A DNA stretch of 64,000 nucleotides from Deinococcus aestuarii (lineage in GTDB: Bacteria; Deinococcota; Deinococci; Deinococcales; Deinococcaceae), in contig NZ_JAHKSN010000011.1 in assembly GCF_018863415.1 (NCBI RefSeq), positions 1-64,000 on the forward strand, in the 5' to 3' direction. Below, piece after piece: positions 39,710-48,565 of this stretch (its first letter is position 1; each line of letters opens with the position of its first letter). A program made the position numbers and the translations under genes. Below the pieces are notes generated by a model. It worked only from the letters and a program-made list of their open reading frames with translations, did no database searches and was not told the origin of the DNA.

Positions 39710-40816
39710 TCAGCGTGCGGCGAGCCAAGTTCGGGCGGCGGTTTCCAGGGCGGCGAAGGACGAGAACCCGGCTCCCCGGGCGGCGGCGTCGGACTCCCCT
39801 GTCTGGGCGAACGCTCGCGCGAGTTGCCACGGTCCCTCCTTGCCCCGGGTCGCCGCCAGGTATTCCACGACTCCGAGCCCCTGGCGGTAGGCGTTGTCCC
39901 AGCGGGCCTCGGGCACGTTCGGGAAGTCGGCAAGTTCACCCAAAGGCACCCAGCCCGAGCGGGCGTAGCCGTTCACCCGGCTCTGCCACGCCTGCCAGCC
40001 CCGCTCGGTCACGAAGGTGCGGGCCGCGAAGTTCGCCAGCCCCTCGTGCAGCCACCAGGGGATGCGCTTGTCCCGGCCTGGACCCGCCGCCAGCCCCACG
40101 GCGAGGTGGGTGAACTCGTGCGTGAGCACCCGCAAGGTCGCCCCCTCGACCTCCGCCGCCGTGCCGCCCGGCATGACGAGCTTGATCGCCTCGCCCGGCT
40201 CGTTCCAGCCCGCGACGGGGGGTAGAGAGAGGTAAACGCTGGCGCTGAGGCTCGGCGAGTCCGGATAGACCTTGACCACGGCGTCCGGGGGCACGGGCAG
40301 ACCGAGGACGTTCTTGACCTCCTGGGCGGCGCGGGGCAGCAGCGGGGCGAGGGGAGACACCCGTTCGGGCAGGCCCGGCACGCGCAGGGCGAGCAGTGAG
40401 CCCGTCTCCGTCTTCACGGGTATGAACGCCTCTCCCGCGTACCGCCAGACCTCCCCCACCCGCACGAGCTGAACGGGCAGCGTGACGCGGCTCGCCTGCC
40501 CCTCCGACGGGCCCCTCCCCTCGGGCACGCGCGTCCACGTGAGGGTGAGACTTACGTCGGCCCGCGAGCCCTCCTGCCCAAGCTCGCTGAAGGTGTAGGT
40601 CACGTCGGCGGGCGTCCGGCGTGCGAGGTCCGCCGCGAAATTCGCGCCCTCGACGGTGAAAGTTCCGCTCGGGGCGAGGAGGTTGCGGTAGGCCGCGGCG
40701 TCTCCGGCACGGGCGGCCTGCTGAAGGGCCTGGGCCAACTCCTGCGGCGTGCGTTGCGCGAGGGCGGCGGGGCCAAGCAGCGTCAGGCCCACGAGGAGGG
40801 CGGCACGAAAGGTCAT
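39710..40816 (-). CDS. Secreted gluzincin metallopeptidase (peptidase MA-like)
   Basis: The 368-residue protein has a signal peptide (FRAALLVGLTLLGPAALAQ), a DUF4440/NTF2-like N-terminal part and a C-terminal peptidase domain with zinc motif HEFTH and, about 22 residues later, WWLHEGLANF carrying the third ligand Glu. It is predicted to act outside the cytoplasm; target unknown. ATG at 40816 has TAAGCT 5 nt upstream. Longer upstream frame rejected because it moves the signal peptide inward. Confidence 0.75.
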   Translation of the reverse strand: MTFRAALLVGLTLLGPAALAQRTPQELAQALQQAARAGDAAAYRNLLAPSGTFTVEGANFAADLARRTPADVTYTFSELGQEGSRADVSLTLTWTRVPEGRGPSEGQASRVTLPVQLVRVGEVWRYAGEAFIPVKTETGSLLALRVPGLPERVSPLAPLLPRAAQEVKNVLGLPVPPDAVVKVYPDSPSLSASVYLSLPPVAGWNEPGEAIKLVMPGGTAAEVEGATLRVLTHEFTHLAVGLAAGPGRDKRIPWWLHEGLANFAARTFVTERGWQAWQSRVNGYARSGWVPLGELADFPNVPEARWDNAYRQGLGVVEYLAATRGKEGPWQLARAFAQTGESDAAARGAGFSSFAALETAARTWLAAR

Positions 40817-40821
40817 GCCCC

Positions 40822-40827
40822 AGCTTA
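40822..40827 (-). promoter_or_regulatory. Leaderless -10 of the metallopeptidase gene
   Basis: TAAGCT, 5 nt before ATG at 40816. Confidence 0.4.
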
Positions 40828-40859
40828 GAGAAGGTGGTGGGGCGGGCGCCGACCTCGCA

Positions 40860-41144
40860 TCACCCTCCGGGGAGGAAGCCCTTGACCACGAACACGACCG
40901 CCAGCCCCGCCAGCGCAGCGAGGGCAGCAATGCTCAGGCGGCGGTCCCTCTTCCACGCCCCCAACGCCACCCACACGGCGGCGAGGACGGGCACGAGCGC
41001 CACGGCCACCACGCCGAGGAAAGCGTAACCCGGCAGCAAAACGCCCAGGGCAAGGAGCACCACGGCTACCCAGAAGCCCGCCGGGTAGAGCCAGGCCGGC
41101 AGGCCCGCGAGTTCGGTGTCCGGTTTCGTCTCGGAAGGCGTCAC
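40860..41144 (-). CDS. Small membrane protein coupled to TauE/SafE
   Basis: The 94-residue product has three hydrophobic helices (about residues 20-38, 41-60 and 71-90) and a charged N-terminus. GTG at 41144 overlaps the tauE stop (GTGA); an alternative GTG at 41165 would add 7 residues. Small partner proteins follow TauE genes in some genomes, but this one was not assigned to a family. Confidence 0.6.
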   Translation of the reverse strand: MTPSETKPDTELAGLPAWLYPAGFWVAVVLLALGVLLPGYAFLGVVAVALVPVLAAVWVALGAWKRDRRLSIAALAALAGLAVVFVVKGFLPGG

Positions 41145-41893
41145 CCGTTCCCCCAGTATTTCCACAGCAGTTGCCCCGCCGTGAAGATCAGGAGCAGGCT
41201 GAAAAAGAGCTTGAGCTGTGCGGCGGGAATGCGGCTTTGCAACCCCGCCCCCGCCCGCGCCCCGATGAGGACGCCGAGCGCCACCCCCGCCGCGAGACGC
41301 ACGTCGAGGAGTCCGCCCGCCTGGTAGACGAGCGCATTGCCCACGGCCGTCAGGCCCATGATGAAGGTGCTCGTGGCGATGGCCTGCCGGATGGGCACCC
41401 CCGCGAGGAGGTTGAGCACCGGCACCTGCACCGTCCCGCCGCCGATGCCCAGCAGGCCGCTCATCACGCCCGCGAAGGTCATGGCCGGGGGCACGAGGCG
41501 GCTGGGGGGACGCTCGACCTCCACCCGCCTGAGCCCGCGCAGCAGGTTGTACGCGGAATAGAGCAGCAGCAGCGCGAAGACGGTCGCCACCGCCCGGGCG
41601 GGCAGGACGAGGCCCAGGAAGCTGCCCAGCGCCCCGCCCAGGATGGTATAGGGCGAGAGGAGGTAGCCCGTCCGCGCCCGCACCAGTCCCTGCCGGAGGT
41701 AACTCGCCGCGCCGCTCAGGCCCACCGCCAGCACCCCGATCTGCGACACGGCGACCGCCTGCCCGATGGTGATCTCGCGCCCGAACTGCGGCAACACGAA
41801 TTCCAGCGCGGGCACGACGACCACGCCGCCGCCGAGGCCCAGGATGGCGCCCAGCACCCCGGCGAGCAGGCCCACGGCGATGACGGCGAGCAT
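41141..41893 (-). CDS. TauE/SafE family sulfite or organic-acid exporter
   Basis: A 250-residue membrane protein with about eight transmembrane helices and the duplicated family motif [12 protein letters not shown] (N-terminal half) and [12 protein letters not shown] (C-terminal half). The family exports sulfite, sulfoacetate or related anions; the substrate here is not predictable. ATG at 41893 is chosen; its first two bases are shared with the TGA of a 4-codon upstream ORF, and no ribosome binding site is visible. Confidence 0.85.
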   Translation of the reverse strand: MLAVIAVGLLAGVLGAILGLGGGVVVVPALEFVLPQFGREITIGQAVAVSQIGVLAVGLSGAASYLRQGLVRARTGYLLSPYTILGGALGSFLGLVLPARAVATVFALLLLYSAYNLLRGLRRVEVERPPSRLVPPAMTFAGVMSGLLGIGGGTVQVPVLNLLAGVPIRQAIATSTFIMGLTAVGNALVYQAGGLLDVRLAAGVALGVLIGARAGAGLQSRIPAAQLKLFFSLLLIFTAGQLLWKYWGNG

Positions 41894-41907
41894 CAAGGAA
41901 AGATCAC
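41893..41907 (-). CDS. Possible leaderless mini-ORF (MIFP) ahead of tauE
   Basis: GTG at 41907 lies 7 nt after TAGCCT; after ATC TTT CCT the stop TGA forms TGATG with the exporter start. The exporter lacks a Shine-Dalgarno sequence, so reinitiation could drive it. Confidence 0.4.
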   Translation of the reverse strand: MIFP

Positions 41908-41914
41908 GTGAGGG

Positions 41915-41920
41915 AGGCTA
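41915..41920 (-). promoter_or_regulatory. -10 of the tauE operon
   Basis: TAGCCT, 7 nt before the mini-ORF GTG. Confidence 0.45.
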
Positions 41921-41995
41921 ACACGGGTCGGGGCCGGGCGCCGCGCCGCCACGTTGCCCTTCTGTTCAGGGAAGGGGCGCGGCCCCGGCGCCTGC

Positions 41996-43081
41996 TCACG
42001 TCCCTGCGCCCACCGCCCCCGCCACGTTCGTGAAGCCGTCGCGCTCCAGCAGCGCCGCCAGCCCCCGGTTCAGGCGCCGGGGCAGCCCCGGCCCCTCGTA
42101 GATCAGCGCCGTGTACACCTCGGCGAGGCTGGCCCCAGCGCGAATCTTGGCATAGGCGTCCTCCGGGGTGAACACGCCGCCCACCCCGACGATGGGCACC
42201 CGCCCACGCGTGAGCCGGTAGGCGTCCCGCACGAGGGCCGTGCTGCGCTCGGTCAGGGGACGCCCGCTCAGCCCGCCCGCCTGAGTGCGGTGAGGGTGGG
42301 TCAAGCCGTCGCGGCTCAGGGTGGTGTTGCTGACGATCAGGCCGTTCGCCCCGGCGGCGAGCACCGCCCCCACGCTCGCCTCGAAGTCGGCGGGGTGCAG
42401 GTCGGGGGCGAGCTTGACGAGGACGGGGGGCGAACGGCGGGCGGTGCGGACGCGGGCCGTCTCCACCTCGTCCAGCACGGCGCGCACGAGGTCGGCGAGG
42501 TCGTCCGCCGCCTGGAGGGCCCGCAGGCCCGGCGTGTTCGGGGAGCTGACGTTGACCACGAAGCCGTCCGCCACCTCGAAAAGCGCGCGGACGCAGGCGC
42601 GGTAATCCTCCACCGCGCGCTCGTTCGGCGTGGCCTTGTTCTTGCCGACGTTCACCCACACGGGGGCGAGGCGGGCGGGCAGCGCGGCGAGGCGGGCGCG
42701 CAGGGCCTCGGCGCCCGCGTTGTTGAAGCCCATGCGGTTGATGAGCGCCATGTCCCCCGGCAGGCGGAAGAGGCGGGGCCGCCCGTTGCCCGGCTGCGCG
42801 AGGGGCGTGACCGTGCCGACCTCCAAGAAGCCGAAGCCCAGCGCCCAGAAGGCGGGCACGGCCTCGCCGTTCTTGTCGAGCCCCGCCGCCAGCCCCACCG
42901 GGGAGGCGAAGGGTCGGCCCCACAGCGTCTGGGCGAGCCGGGGGTCGGCCTGGGCACCGAGGCGGCGGGCGAGGCCCGGCCACGCGGGCACGCGCGACGC
43001 CACGCCGAGGGCCCGCAGGGTGAGGTGGTGGGCGTCCTCCGCGTCCAGGCGGAAGAGGGCGGGCTTGAGGCGGCGGTACAT
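41996..43081 (-). CDS. pyrD: Dihydroorotate dehydrogenase (quinone), class 2
   Basis: The 361-residue protein contains the class 2 membrane-association helix at the N-terminus (MYRRLKPALFRLDAEDAHHLTL), FMN-barrel motifs PVGLAAGLDKNGE, NRMGFNN, VNVSSPNTPGLR, the catalytic Ser in that stretch, and VGVGGVFTPEDA. It oxidises dihydroorotate to orotate and reduces quinone in pyrimidine synthesis. ATG at 43081 starts the family N-terminus, with TATCCT 7 nt upstream. Confidence 0.93.
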   Translation of the reverse strand: MYRRLKPALFRLDAEDAHHLTLRALGVASRVPAWPGLARRLGAQADPRLAQTLWGRPFASPVGLAAGLDKNGEAVPAFWALGFGFLEVGTVTPLAQPGNGRPRLFRLPGDMALINRMGFNNAGAEALRARLAALPARLAPVWVNVGKNKATPNERAVEDYRACVRALFEVADGFVVNVSSPNTPGLRALQAADDLADLVRAVLDEVETARVRTARRSPPVLVKLAPDLHPADFEASVGAVLAAGANGLIVSNTTLSRDGLTHPHRTQAGGLSGRPLTERSTALVRDAYRLTRGRVPIVGVGGVFTPEDAYAKIRAGASLAEVYTALIYEGPGLPRRLNRGLAALLERDGFTNVAGAVGAGT

Positions 43082-43088
43082 CCCCAGC

Positions 43089-43094
43089 AGGATA
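43089..43094 (-). promoter_or_regulatory. Leaderless -10 of pyrD
   Basis: TATCCT, 7 nt before ATG at 43081. Confidence 0.5.
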
Positions 43095-43175
43095 CGAAGG
43101 GACAGCCTCCGCTTCCCGGACGTCTGCCCCAAAGAGACATCCCGCCGTGATGGCGGGAAGCCAGGGGCACAGGTC

Positions 43176-43637
43176 TCAGAGGCGCGGCGCGGCGAACGTC
43201 GGTTCGAGCTGCACGAGGCGGGCGTGCTCCTGGCGCTCGCTCTCGTGGATCAGGTCGGCGAGGGTGGTGCCGCCGAGCACGTCGCGTAGGGCGGTGTCCA
43301 CCCGCTGCCACAGGTCCACCGTGCCGCAGACCTGGCCCCGGTCGCAGACATGATCTTCCTCCACGCACGACACGGGCGCGATGCTGCCCTCCATCGCCGT
43401 GACGACCTCATAGGCGTTGATGGCCGACGCCGGGCGGGCGAGCCGGTACCCGCCGTGGGCGCCCCGCACGCTCTTGATAAAGCCCGCGCGGCGCAGGTTG
43501 CTGGCGATCTGCTCCAGGTAGTGCTGGCTGATGCCCTGGCGCCCGGACACGTCCTTGAGCGGCACGGCCTCCCCGCCCCGCCGTCCGATCTCGATCAGGG
43601 CGCGCAGACCGTACTGTGCTTTGGTCGAGACCCACAT
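43176..43637 (-). CDS. Rrf2-family transcriptional regulator
   Basis: The 153-residue protein has the Rrf2 winged helix (STKAQYGLRALIEIG, ISQHYLEQIASNLRRAGFIKSVRGAHGGYRLA) and three cysteines at 91, 98 and 104, positions used for an iron-sulfur cluster in IscR and NsrR. It probably senses Fe-S status, NO or redox state. No isc/suf genes are adjacent. It is divergent from pabB-pabA (about 135 bp between starts). TAGAAT lies 6 nt before ATG at 43637. Confidence 0.85.
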   Translation of the reverse strand: MWVSTKAQYGLRALIEIGRRGGEAVPLKDVSGRQGISQHYLEQIASNLRRAGFIKSVRGAHGGYRLARPASAINAYEVVTAMEGSIAPVSCVEEDHVCDRGQVCGTVDLWQRVDTALRDVLGGTTLADLIHESERQEHARLVQLEPTFAAPRL

Positions 43638-43643
43638 GGGGAC

Positions 43644-43649
43644 ATTCTA
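43644..43649 (-). promoter_or_regulatory. Leaderless -10 of the Rrf2 gene
   Basis: TAGAAT, 6 nt before ATG at 43637. Confidence 0.6.
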
Positions 43650-43761
43650 CCCGGAAATCCGGGCGAGGAGGAGGGGATTCCCGGCAATTGGTCGGGGCCG
43701 CGCGGCGGGGGGCGGTGTCCGTGCAGGTGACCCGGGCTGGCCGCCCCCCCCGCCTCTCCCC

Positions 43762-43767
43762 TACAAT
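43762..43767 (+). promoter_or_regulatory. Leaderless -10 of pabB-pabA
   Basis: TACAAT, 7 nt before GTG at 43775. Confidence 0.55.
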
Positions 43768-43774
43768 CCGCCCC

Positions 43775-45661
43775 GTGCCTTCTCCCCTGCCCCCGGACCT
43801 CTCCCCGGCGGACGTGCTGTTGCGCCTGCGGGCGGCGGGCGCACCGGGGGTGGCCCTGCTGGAGTCGCTGGGCCCGGTCGTTTCTTACGGCCGCTTTTCC
43901 TTCCTGAGCGCCTGGCCGGTGCGGGTTCAACACGAAGTGCCGGGGCGCCCGCAGGGAGACGCCTTCTTCCCCGCGTGGCTGGGCGGCCTGAAGTACGAGG
44001 CGGCGCGGGCCTTCGGGGGACAGACGCACGACCCGGAGGGCGAGCCGGGCTGGTGGGGCCTGTACCCGGGCGGCCTCGTGTGGGACCGCGAGGCGGGCCG
44101 CCTTGAGGTGGTGGGCGAGGCCGGGCACGTGGACTGGGCGGCGGTGCTCGCGGGGGAGCCCGTTCCCACGCCCGTCCTCACGGTGGGCCCCTTCGGCGCG
44201 GACGACGTGGACTACCCGGCGGGCGTGCGGGCGGTGCAAGACCTCATCCGGGCGGGCGAGGTGTATCAGGTCAACCTCTCGCGGGGGGTGCGGGCGCGGG
44301 CGGAGGGCGACCCCCTGGCCGCCTACCTGCGCCTGCGGGAGCTCAACCCCAGCCCCTTCATGGCCTTTCTCGACCTGGGCGAGGAGGTCGTCGTGTCGTG
44401 CAGCCCGGAGCGGCTGGTACGGTGGGAGGGGCAGGAGGTCTCGGCGCGGCCCATCGCGGGCACCCGGCGCCGGGGCGACACGCCGGGGGAGGACGCCGCG
44501 TTGGAGCGGGAACTGCGCGCGAGCCCCAAGGAGCGGGCCGAACACACCATGCTCGTGGACCTCGTGCGCCACGACCTGGGGCGGGTGTCGGCCCCGGGCA
44601 CGGTGCGGGTGCCGGACCTCGGCCTCGTCGAGCGCTACAGCCACGTCATGCACCTCGTCTCGGAGGTGGTGGGCGAGGCCCGGGCCGACTTGACCGTGCG
44701 CGAGCTCCTGAGCGCGACCTTTCCCGGCGGCACGATCACGGGCGCGCCCAAGGAACGGGTGATGGAGGCGATCCGCGACCTGGAGCCGGGGCCGCGCGGC
44801 TGGTACACGGGCGGGGTCGGCATCGTGGCCGGGGGACGGGTGGACGTGAACATCCTGATCCGGACGGCGGCCTTCACGCGGGACGGGGAGGGCTGGACCG
44901 TGGAGGTTCGGGCGGGGGGCGGCACCGTCATCGACGCCGACCCGGCGCGTGAGGCGCAGGAGACGGTGCACAAGGCGCAGGCGCTCCTGAGCGTGCTCGC
45001 GGGGGTGCCGGGTCGGCCCGCGAGGGCGCCCGCTCCCCCCGTGCCCGGCGTGGCCTGGGCGCCGCCGCCCGCCCCCTCCGCTCCGGGCCTGCGGGTGCTG
45101 CTGCTCGACAACCACGATTCTTTCACCATGAACCTCGCCCACGACCTGCTCGCGCTGGGGGCAGAGGTGGACGTGCGCTCGCCGGAAGAGACGGTGGGAG
45201 CGCTGCTGGCCCCCCCACCGGACGCCGTGCTCGTGGGACCCGGCCCCGGGACGCCGGACACGAGCGGCAGCACGCTCGACCTGACGCGGGCGTGCCTGGA
45301 GCGGGGCGTACCCCTGCTGGGCGTGTGCCTGGGACACCAGGCGTTGGGACAGGTGTTGGGCGGGCGGGTGGAACGCGCCGTGCCTGTCCACGGCCGCCCG
45401 GAGGCCGCGCGGCACGGCGGGGAGGGGCTGTTCGCGGGCGTGCCGGACGGAGCCGAGTTCGGCCGCTACCACTCCCTCGTCGTGCGCGGGCTGCCGGAGG
45501 AGGTCGTCACGGCCCGCAGCGCGGACGGCGAGGTGATGGCCCTGCACGTGCCCGGACGCCCCGCCTGGGGGGTGCAGTTTCACCCCGAGAGCGTGCTCAG
45601 CCCCGCCGGGCGGGTCCTTCTCGCCAACTGGCTGCGGCTGAGCGCGGGCGGGCGGGGATGA
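43775..45661 (+). CDS. pabB: Fused aminodeoxychorismate synthase, component I plus glutamine amidotransferase
   Basis: The 628-residue protein has a chorismate-binding domain (about residues 10-420: GEVYQVNLSRG, PIAGTRRRG, HTMLVDLVRHDLGR, FPGGTITGAPKERVME) and a class I amidotransferase (about 440-628: LLDNHDSFTMNLAHDL, GPGPGTP, GVCLGHQALGQ with the nucleophile Cys, GVQFHPESV). Synthase first, amidotransferase second is the order of TrpEG/PhzE, the reverse of Streptomyces PabAB. FPGGTITGAPK is PabB-like, but PIAGT has Ala where E. coli PabB has the nucleophilic Lys. The coupled pabC favours p-aminobenzoate synthesis. An anthranilate synthase role is the alternative. Confidence 0.82.
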   Translation: MPSPLPPDLSPADVLLRLRAAGAPGVALLESLGPVVSYGRFSFLSAWPVRVQHEVPGRPQGDAFFPAWLGGLKYEAARAFGGQTHDPEGEPGWWGLYPGGLVWDREAGRLEVVGEAGHVDWAAVLAGEPVPTPVLTVGPFGADDVDYPAGVRAVQDLIRAGEVYQVNLSRGVRARAEGDPLAAYLRLRELNPSPFMAFLDLGEEVVVSCSPERLVRWEGQEVSARPIAGTRRRGDTPGEDAALERELRASPKERAEHTMLVDLVRHDLGRVSAPGTVRVPDLGLVERYSHVMHLVSEVVGEARADLTVRELLSATFPGGTITGAPKERVMEAIRDLEPGPRGWYTGGVGIVAGGRVDVNILIRTAAFTRDGEGWTVEVRAGGGTVIDADPAREAQETVHKAQALLSVLAGVPGRPARAPAPPVPGVAWAPPPAPSAPGLRVLLLDNHDSFTMNLAHDLLALGAEVDVRSPEETVGALLAPPPDAVLVGPGPGTPDTSGSTLDLTRACLERGVPLLGVCLGHQALGQVLGGRVERAVPVHGRPEAARHGGEGLFAGVPDGAEFGRYHSLVVRGLPEEVVTARSADGEVMALHVPGRPAWGVQFHPESVLSPAGRVLLANWLRLSAGGRG

Positions 45662-46362
45662 GGCCGCTCCCGCCCGGGGCCGAAGCGGGCGCGTGGCTGC
45701 ACGGGGCGACCACCTTCACGACCCTTCGCACCCGGCGCGGCCTGCCCCTGCTCTGGGAGGCCCACCTCGCGCGGTTGGCAGGCAGTTGCGTGTTCCTGGG
45801 GCTGCCCGCGCCGGAGGACCGGCCTCCCACCCTCGACCCCCTCCCCTGGGGCCTGTTGCGCCTGACCACCACCCCGGAGGGCACGTTCTGGTCGCACCGC
45901 CCGCTCACGCCCGGGCCGCGCCCGACGGAGGGCGTGCGGGTCCTGCTCACGGGGCGGCAGGTGCATCCGCAACTCGCCCCCCACAAGACGGGCAATTACC
46001 TGCCTTACCTCCTCGCCGGGCGGGACGCGGGGGCGGCCGGGGCCTTTGAGGGCTGGCTCACGGACCCCGAGGGGCGGGTGGTGGACGGCGGGCGAACCTC
46101 GCCTCTGTTCGACCTCGGCGGGAGGCTCGTCGTGCCCGCGGGGGGACTGCCGGGCGTGACCCGCGCCGCCTTCTTGCGAAGACAGGACTTTCAGGAAAGA
46201 GCGGTGACCGTGGCCGAACTGCGAGAGGTCACGCGCGCCTGGCTGTGTGGCAGCGGCGTGGGCGTGGTCCCCGTGCGAGAGATCGCGGGCGAGGGGTGGG
46301 AGGTCCGCCTCACCTCCTCCTGGCCGCCCACCGACGACCCCGCGCTCGTCTGGCCGGAGTAG
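45658..46362 (+). CDS. pabC: 4-amino-4-deoxychorismate lyase-type PLP enzyme
   Basis: A 234-residue fold-type IV PLP protein: TTFTTLRTRRGLPLLWEAHLARL near the N-terminus, the PLP lysine in HKTGNYLPYLLAGR, EGWLTDPEGRVVDGG and RTSPLFDLGGRLV. PabC splits aminodeoxychorismate to p-aminobenzoate and pyruvate. The ATG at 45658 overlaps the pabB-pabA stop (ATGA). It is shorter than E. coli PabC. Other fold-IV aminotransferases are possible, but context supports pabC. Confidence 0.8.
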   Translation: MRPLPPGAEAGAWLHGATTFTTLRTRRGLPLLWEAHLARLAGSCVFLGLPAPEDRPPTLDPLPWGLLRLTTTPEGTFWSHRPLTPGPRPTEGVRVLLTGRQVHPQLAPHKTGNYLPYLLAGRDAGAAGAFEGWLTDPEGRVVDGGRTSPLFDLGGRLVVPAGGLPGVTRAAFLRRQDFQERAVTVAELREVTRAWLCGSGVGVVPVREIAGEGWEVRLTSSWPPTDDPALVWPE

Positions 46363-46531
46363 GCCCCGACGAGAGAGGCGGCGAGGTCGCCCCCACCGCC
46401 CCTGAACCCTCTGATCGCGGTCCTCCGTTCCGTTGAAAGGACACGTCACGCAGGGCCGCTCTCCTCACGGCTGCTCGCTCCGCTCGGGCCGGACAAAGAG
46501 CCGCAACCTATCCGGCCATCGCTGTGAAACT

Positions 46532-47131
46532 TCAGTGGCCGTCTTGCCCGACGCGCTCGCTCTGGAGGCGGCCTCCGCCCGTCGCCTCGTCGAGGCGCAG
46601 GGCCCCGGAACGGCGCATGATGCTCAGGGCCTCGGTGACCCGCCTTTCGTCAGGATCACGGGCGATCACGAGGACGTTGCCCGACCGGATGCCGTCGTAA
46701 AAGCGCTCGGCCTGCGCGGCGGGCACGCCCATGCGGCGCAGCAGCTTGACGTAATCGCCGTGATCGCTGCCGGTCAGCGCGCCGAAGATCCCGCCGAGCC
46801 CGGCGCCGCCGATGAGGCCGAACAGCATGGCGAGGACGCCGCCCTCCTGATAGACGCGGGTGTCGGGAATCCACAGCAGGAGGAGCCACACCGGGAAGGT
46901 GAGCGCCACGCCCGCAAAGGCGCCGAGCAGGGTGCCGCGGATGACGCTGCCCGAGCCGCCCGGCGCCCCCTCCTCGGGGCTCACGCCGGTCTGCTGGGCG
47001 AGGGTGTCTTTGGTCACCGCGTCGAGCATGCTGAAGCCGAGGTGATCACGGTCGAAACCGCGTTCTTGCAGCGCGGCGAGGGCCACCCCCGCCTGCTGCG
47101 GCTCACGAAAGAGGGCAACGACACTTTCCAT
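46532..47131 (-). CDS. General-stress-type membrane protein (YflT-like N-terminus, glycine-rich helices)
   Basis: The 199-residue protein has an N-terminal alpha/beta segment (MESVVALFREPQQAGVALAALQERGFDRDHLGFSML), a glycine-rich hydrophobic hairpin (about residues 70-120: GTLLGAFAGVALTFPVWLLL, LFGLIGGAGLGGIFGALTG) and a C-terminal ferredoxin-like part (AERFYDGIRSGNVLVIA). Start ATG at 47131 follows CGGAGG. A protein of similar design is at 54110. Function unknown; a stress association is by family name only. Confidence 0.6.
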   Translation of the reverse strand: MESVVALFREPQQAGVALAALQERGFDRDHLGFSMLDAVTKDTLAQQTGVSPEEGAPGGSGSVIRGTLLGAFAGVALTFPVWLLLLWIPDTRVYQEGGVLAMLFGLIGGAGLGGIFGALTGSDHGDYVKLLRRMGVPAAQAERFYDGIRSGNVLVIARDPDERRVTEALSIMRRSGALRLDEATGGGRLQSERVGQDGH

Positions 47132-47324
47132 TGCCTCCGGTTTTACCACGGAGGCCGCGACCAGGGCGAGGGACAAAGGAGCATCCCCCGCTCTGGCGGC
47201 GTGGGGGCGGCCCCTTGAGCCGAAGGTCATCTTGCCTTGAGGGCCCCTGAAGACACGGCCCGGGCCCCCAGGGCTTTCGTCCCGCTCCCCCGCGGGAGGT
47301 ACGTTCGGCCCACCGGACGTTTTC

Positions 47325-47330
47325 TATACT
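47325..47330 (+). promoter_or_regulatory. Leaderless -10 of the polyprenyl synthase gene
   Basis: TATACT, 6 nt before ATG at 47337; no clear -35. Confidence 0.65.
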
Positions 47331-47336
47331 GCCCGC

Positions 47337-48311
47337 ATGACCGGCGTGGCGTCCCTGATCCTCCCCGGCGCGGCCTTCGAGGTGCGGCTGCGCGAGGTGC
47401 TGCGGTCGCGTGTCGAGTTCATCGAGCTGATCGGGGAAGACCTCGTGACCGCGGGCGGCAAACGGGCGCGGCCCACCGTCACCTACCTCGCCGCGCAGAC
47501 CCTCGGGGCGGACGCCCGCCACCCCCTCTGGCCGGGCGTCACGGACCTCGCCGCGTGCGTGGAACTGCTGCACTCGGCCTCGCTGCTGCACGACGACCTC
47601 ATCGACGACGCCGACACCCGGCGCGGCCAGCAGGCGGCCTTCCGCCGCTTCGGGAACGTCGTTTCCGTGATGAGCGGCGACTTCATGCTCTCGCGGCTGC
47701 TCGTGCTCCTCGCGGGGTTGCCGGGGGGGGCGGCCCTGGTGCGGTCTTTCGGGGAGACCGCCAGCCTGGTGTGTGAGGGCGAGGTCTTGCAGTTTCAGGT
47801 CGCCGCCTACGCCGACTACAACCTGGCGAATTACCTCGACGTGATCTACGGAAAGACGGCGGCCCTCGTCGAACTTGCCGCCTTTTCCCCCGCCCTCGTG
47901 CTCGGGGCCCCCGACGAGCAGCGGGAGGCGCTGGCGACCTTCGGGCGCGAGTACGGCCTCGCCTTCCAGATGCGCGACGACCTCCTCGACCTCGCGGGCG
48001 ACGAGGAGACGCTCGGCAAGCCGGTCGGCGGCGACCTGCGGGAAGGCAAGGCCACCCTGCCCGTCCTCCTGCTGCTGGGCGGTCCCCAGCAGGCCGAGGT
48101 CCGTGAGCTCCTCGCCCGCCGCGCCGCCGCGCCGGGGGACGTGGCCCGCGTCCGCGACCTCGCCCTCGCCGCGGGGGCCGTGGACGCCACCCGCGAGGAG
48201 ATCGGGCGCCGCGTCTCGCTCGCCGTGGGCGCCCTGGAAGCCCTGCCCCCCTCCGAGGCCAGAGACGCCCTCGCCGCCCTCGCCCGCCACGAGACCGAGC
48301 GCGCCCGCTGA
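47337..48311 (+). CDS. Polyprenyl diphosphate synthase
   Basis: The 324-residue protein has both Asp-rich motifs of trans-prenyltransferases: DDLIDD (residues 86-91, LLHDDLIDDADTRRG) and DDLLD (about residue 212, MRDDLLDLAGDE), plus GGKRARPTVTYLAA. The region before the first Asp motif (VELLHSASLLHDD) is typical of long-chain synthases making the menaquinone or undecaprenyl-type side chain. Product length is not deducible by eye. Confidence 0.88.
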   Translation: MTGVASLILPGAAFEVRLREVLRSRVEFIELIGEDLVTAGGKRARPTVTYLAAQTLGADARHPLWPGVTDLAACVELLHSASLLHDDLIDDADTRRGQQAAFRRFGNVVSVMSGDFMLSRLLVLLAGLPGGAALVRSFGETASLVCEGEVLQFQVAAYADYNLANYLDVIYGKTAALVELAAFSPALVLGAPDEQREALATFGREYGLAFQMRDDLLDLAGDEETLGKPVGGDLREGKATLPVLLLLGGPQQAEVRELLARRAAAPGDVARVRDLALAAGAVDATREEIGRRVSLAVGALEALPPSEARDALAALARHETERAR

Positions 48312-48565
48312 GGGCGAGGCCGCGGCAGGGCCGCTTGTCCGGTCAGGCCGGACGCCCCGGAGGTCCCGCCCCTTCCTCCCGGAATCACCCGGCGGGCTGG
48401 CGCCCTGAAGGAGCAGCGCTTCGCCGAGACCCGGGCCACCCACCGGGTGGACGGACCGGCTGGCATTTGCAAGGCGGCGCCCTTTTACTGCAATCCCGTC
48501 CTCACAGCGCCCGCCTGTCTATGCGTGTATCCTCGGAACGCTAGACCACTGCGGAGGAAAGCGTG

